From: an uncultured Spongiibacteraceae bacterium | Lineage (GTDB): Bacteria > Pseudomonadota > Gammaproteobacteria > Pseudomonadales > CAMLJR01 | Direction of reading: 5' to 3' | DNA length: 6,533 nt | Assembly: GCA_946480345.1 (NCBI GenBank) | Contig: CAMLJR010000154.1 | Coordinates: 1 to 6,533 of the forward strand | In this document: piece by piece, positions 6,506 through 6,533 of the stretch | Layout of the letters: each line of letters begins with the position of its first letter | How positions within the stretch are numbered: position 1 is the first letter of the stretch | The notes under the pieces: model-generated | Seen by the model: the letters and a program-made list of their open reading frames with translations, nothing else | What the model was told of the DNA's origin: nothing | The model's database searches: none | Translations under genes and position numbers: made by a program

Positions 6506-6533
6506 ACGCAAGTCGCATAATGAACGGCGGGCT

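Overview
The window looks like chromosomal DNA from a gammaproteobacterium. GreB, the long single-chain GcvP and the short Trm112-like protein all read like Pseudomonas/Cellvibrio-type homologues from memory; no genus can be named without a search. Apart from the first ~420 bases it is mostly conserved housekeeping DNA.

Layout: positions 2-187 hold the C-terminal end of a small helical protein, possibly HEPN-like, whose stop overlaps the start of hsdR. hsdR (187-370) is only a scar: its N-terminal ~24 residues are joined, out of frame, to its C-terminal ~38 residues, so nearly all of the type I restriction subunit is missing. Facing this remnant is gcvP (minus strand, 450-3362), a complete glycine cleavage P-protein with no gcvT or gcvH beside it. 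Upstream of gcvP, same strand, lies a gene for an exported SYLF-domain protein (3525-4091). A 160-base divergent gap (4092-4251) follows, with three degenerate tandem repeats that include a GGTGACAGACACC core. A Nudix hydrolase (4252-4827, plus) converges on greB (4850-5356, minus) with 22 bases between their stops. After a 64-base divergent gap come an exported M23-type peptidase (5421-6296) and a 62-residue Trm112-like protein (6317-6505), probably co-transcribed. The window ends just after this.

How the genes relate: there is no single pathway. GcvP works in glycine catabolism and one-carbon supply, the Nudix enzyme probably in nucleotide-sugar housekeeping, GreB in rescuing backtracked RNA polymerase, and the M23 protein at the cell wall. 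The SYLF protein is an envelope or periplasmic protein of unclear role. The only accessory DNA is the decayed restriction locus at the left edge. I found no convincing undescribed system. The points most worth a second look are the hsdR deletion scar, the repeat cluster at 4124-4193, and the altered HxD metal motif of the M23 protein.
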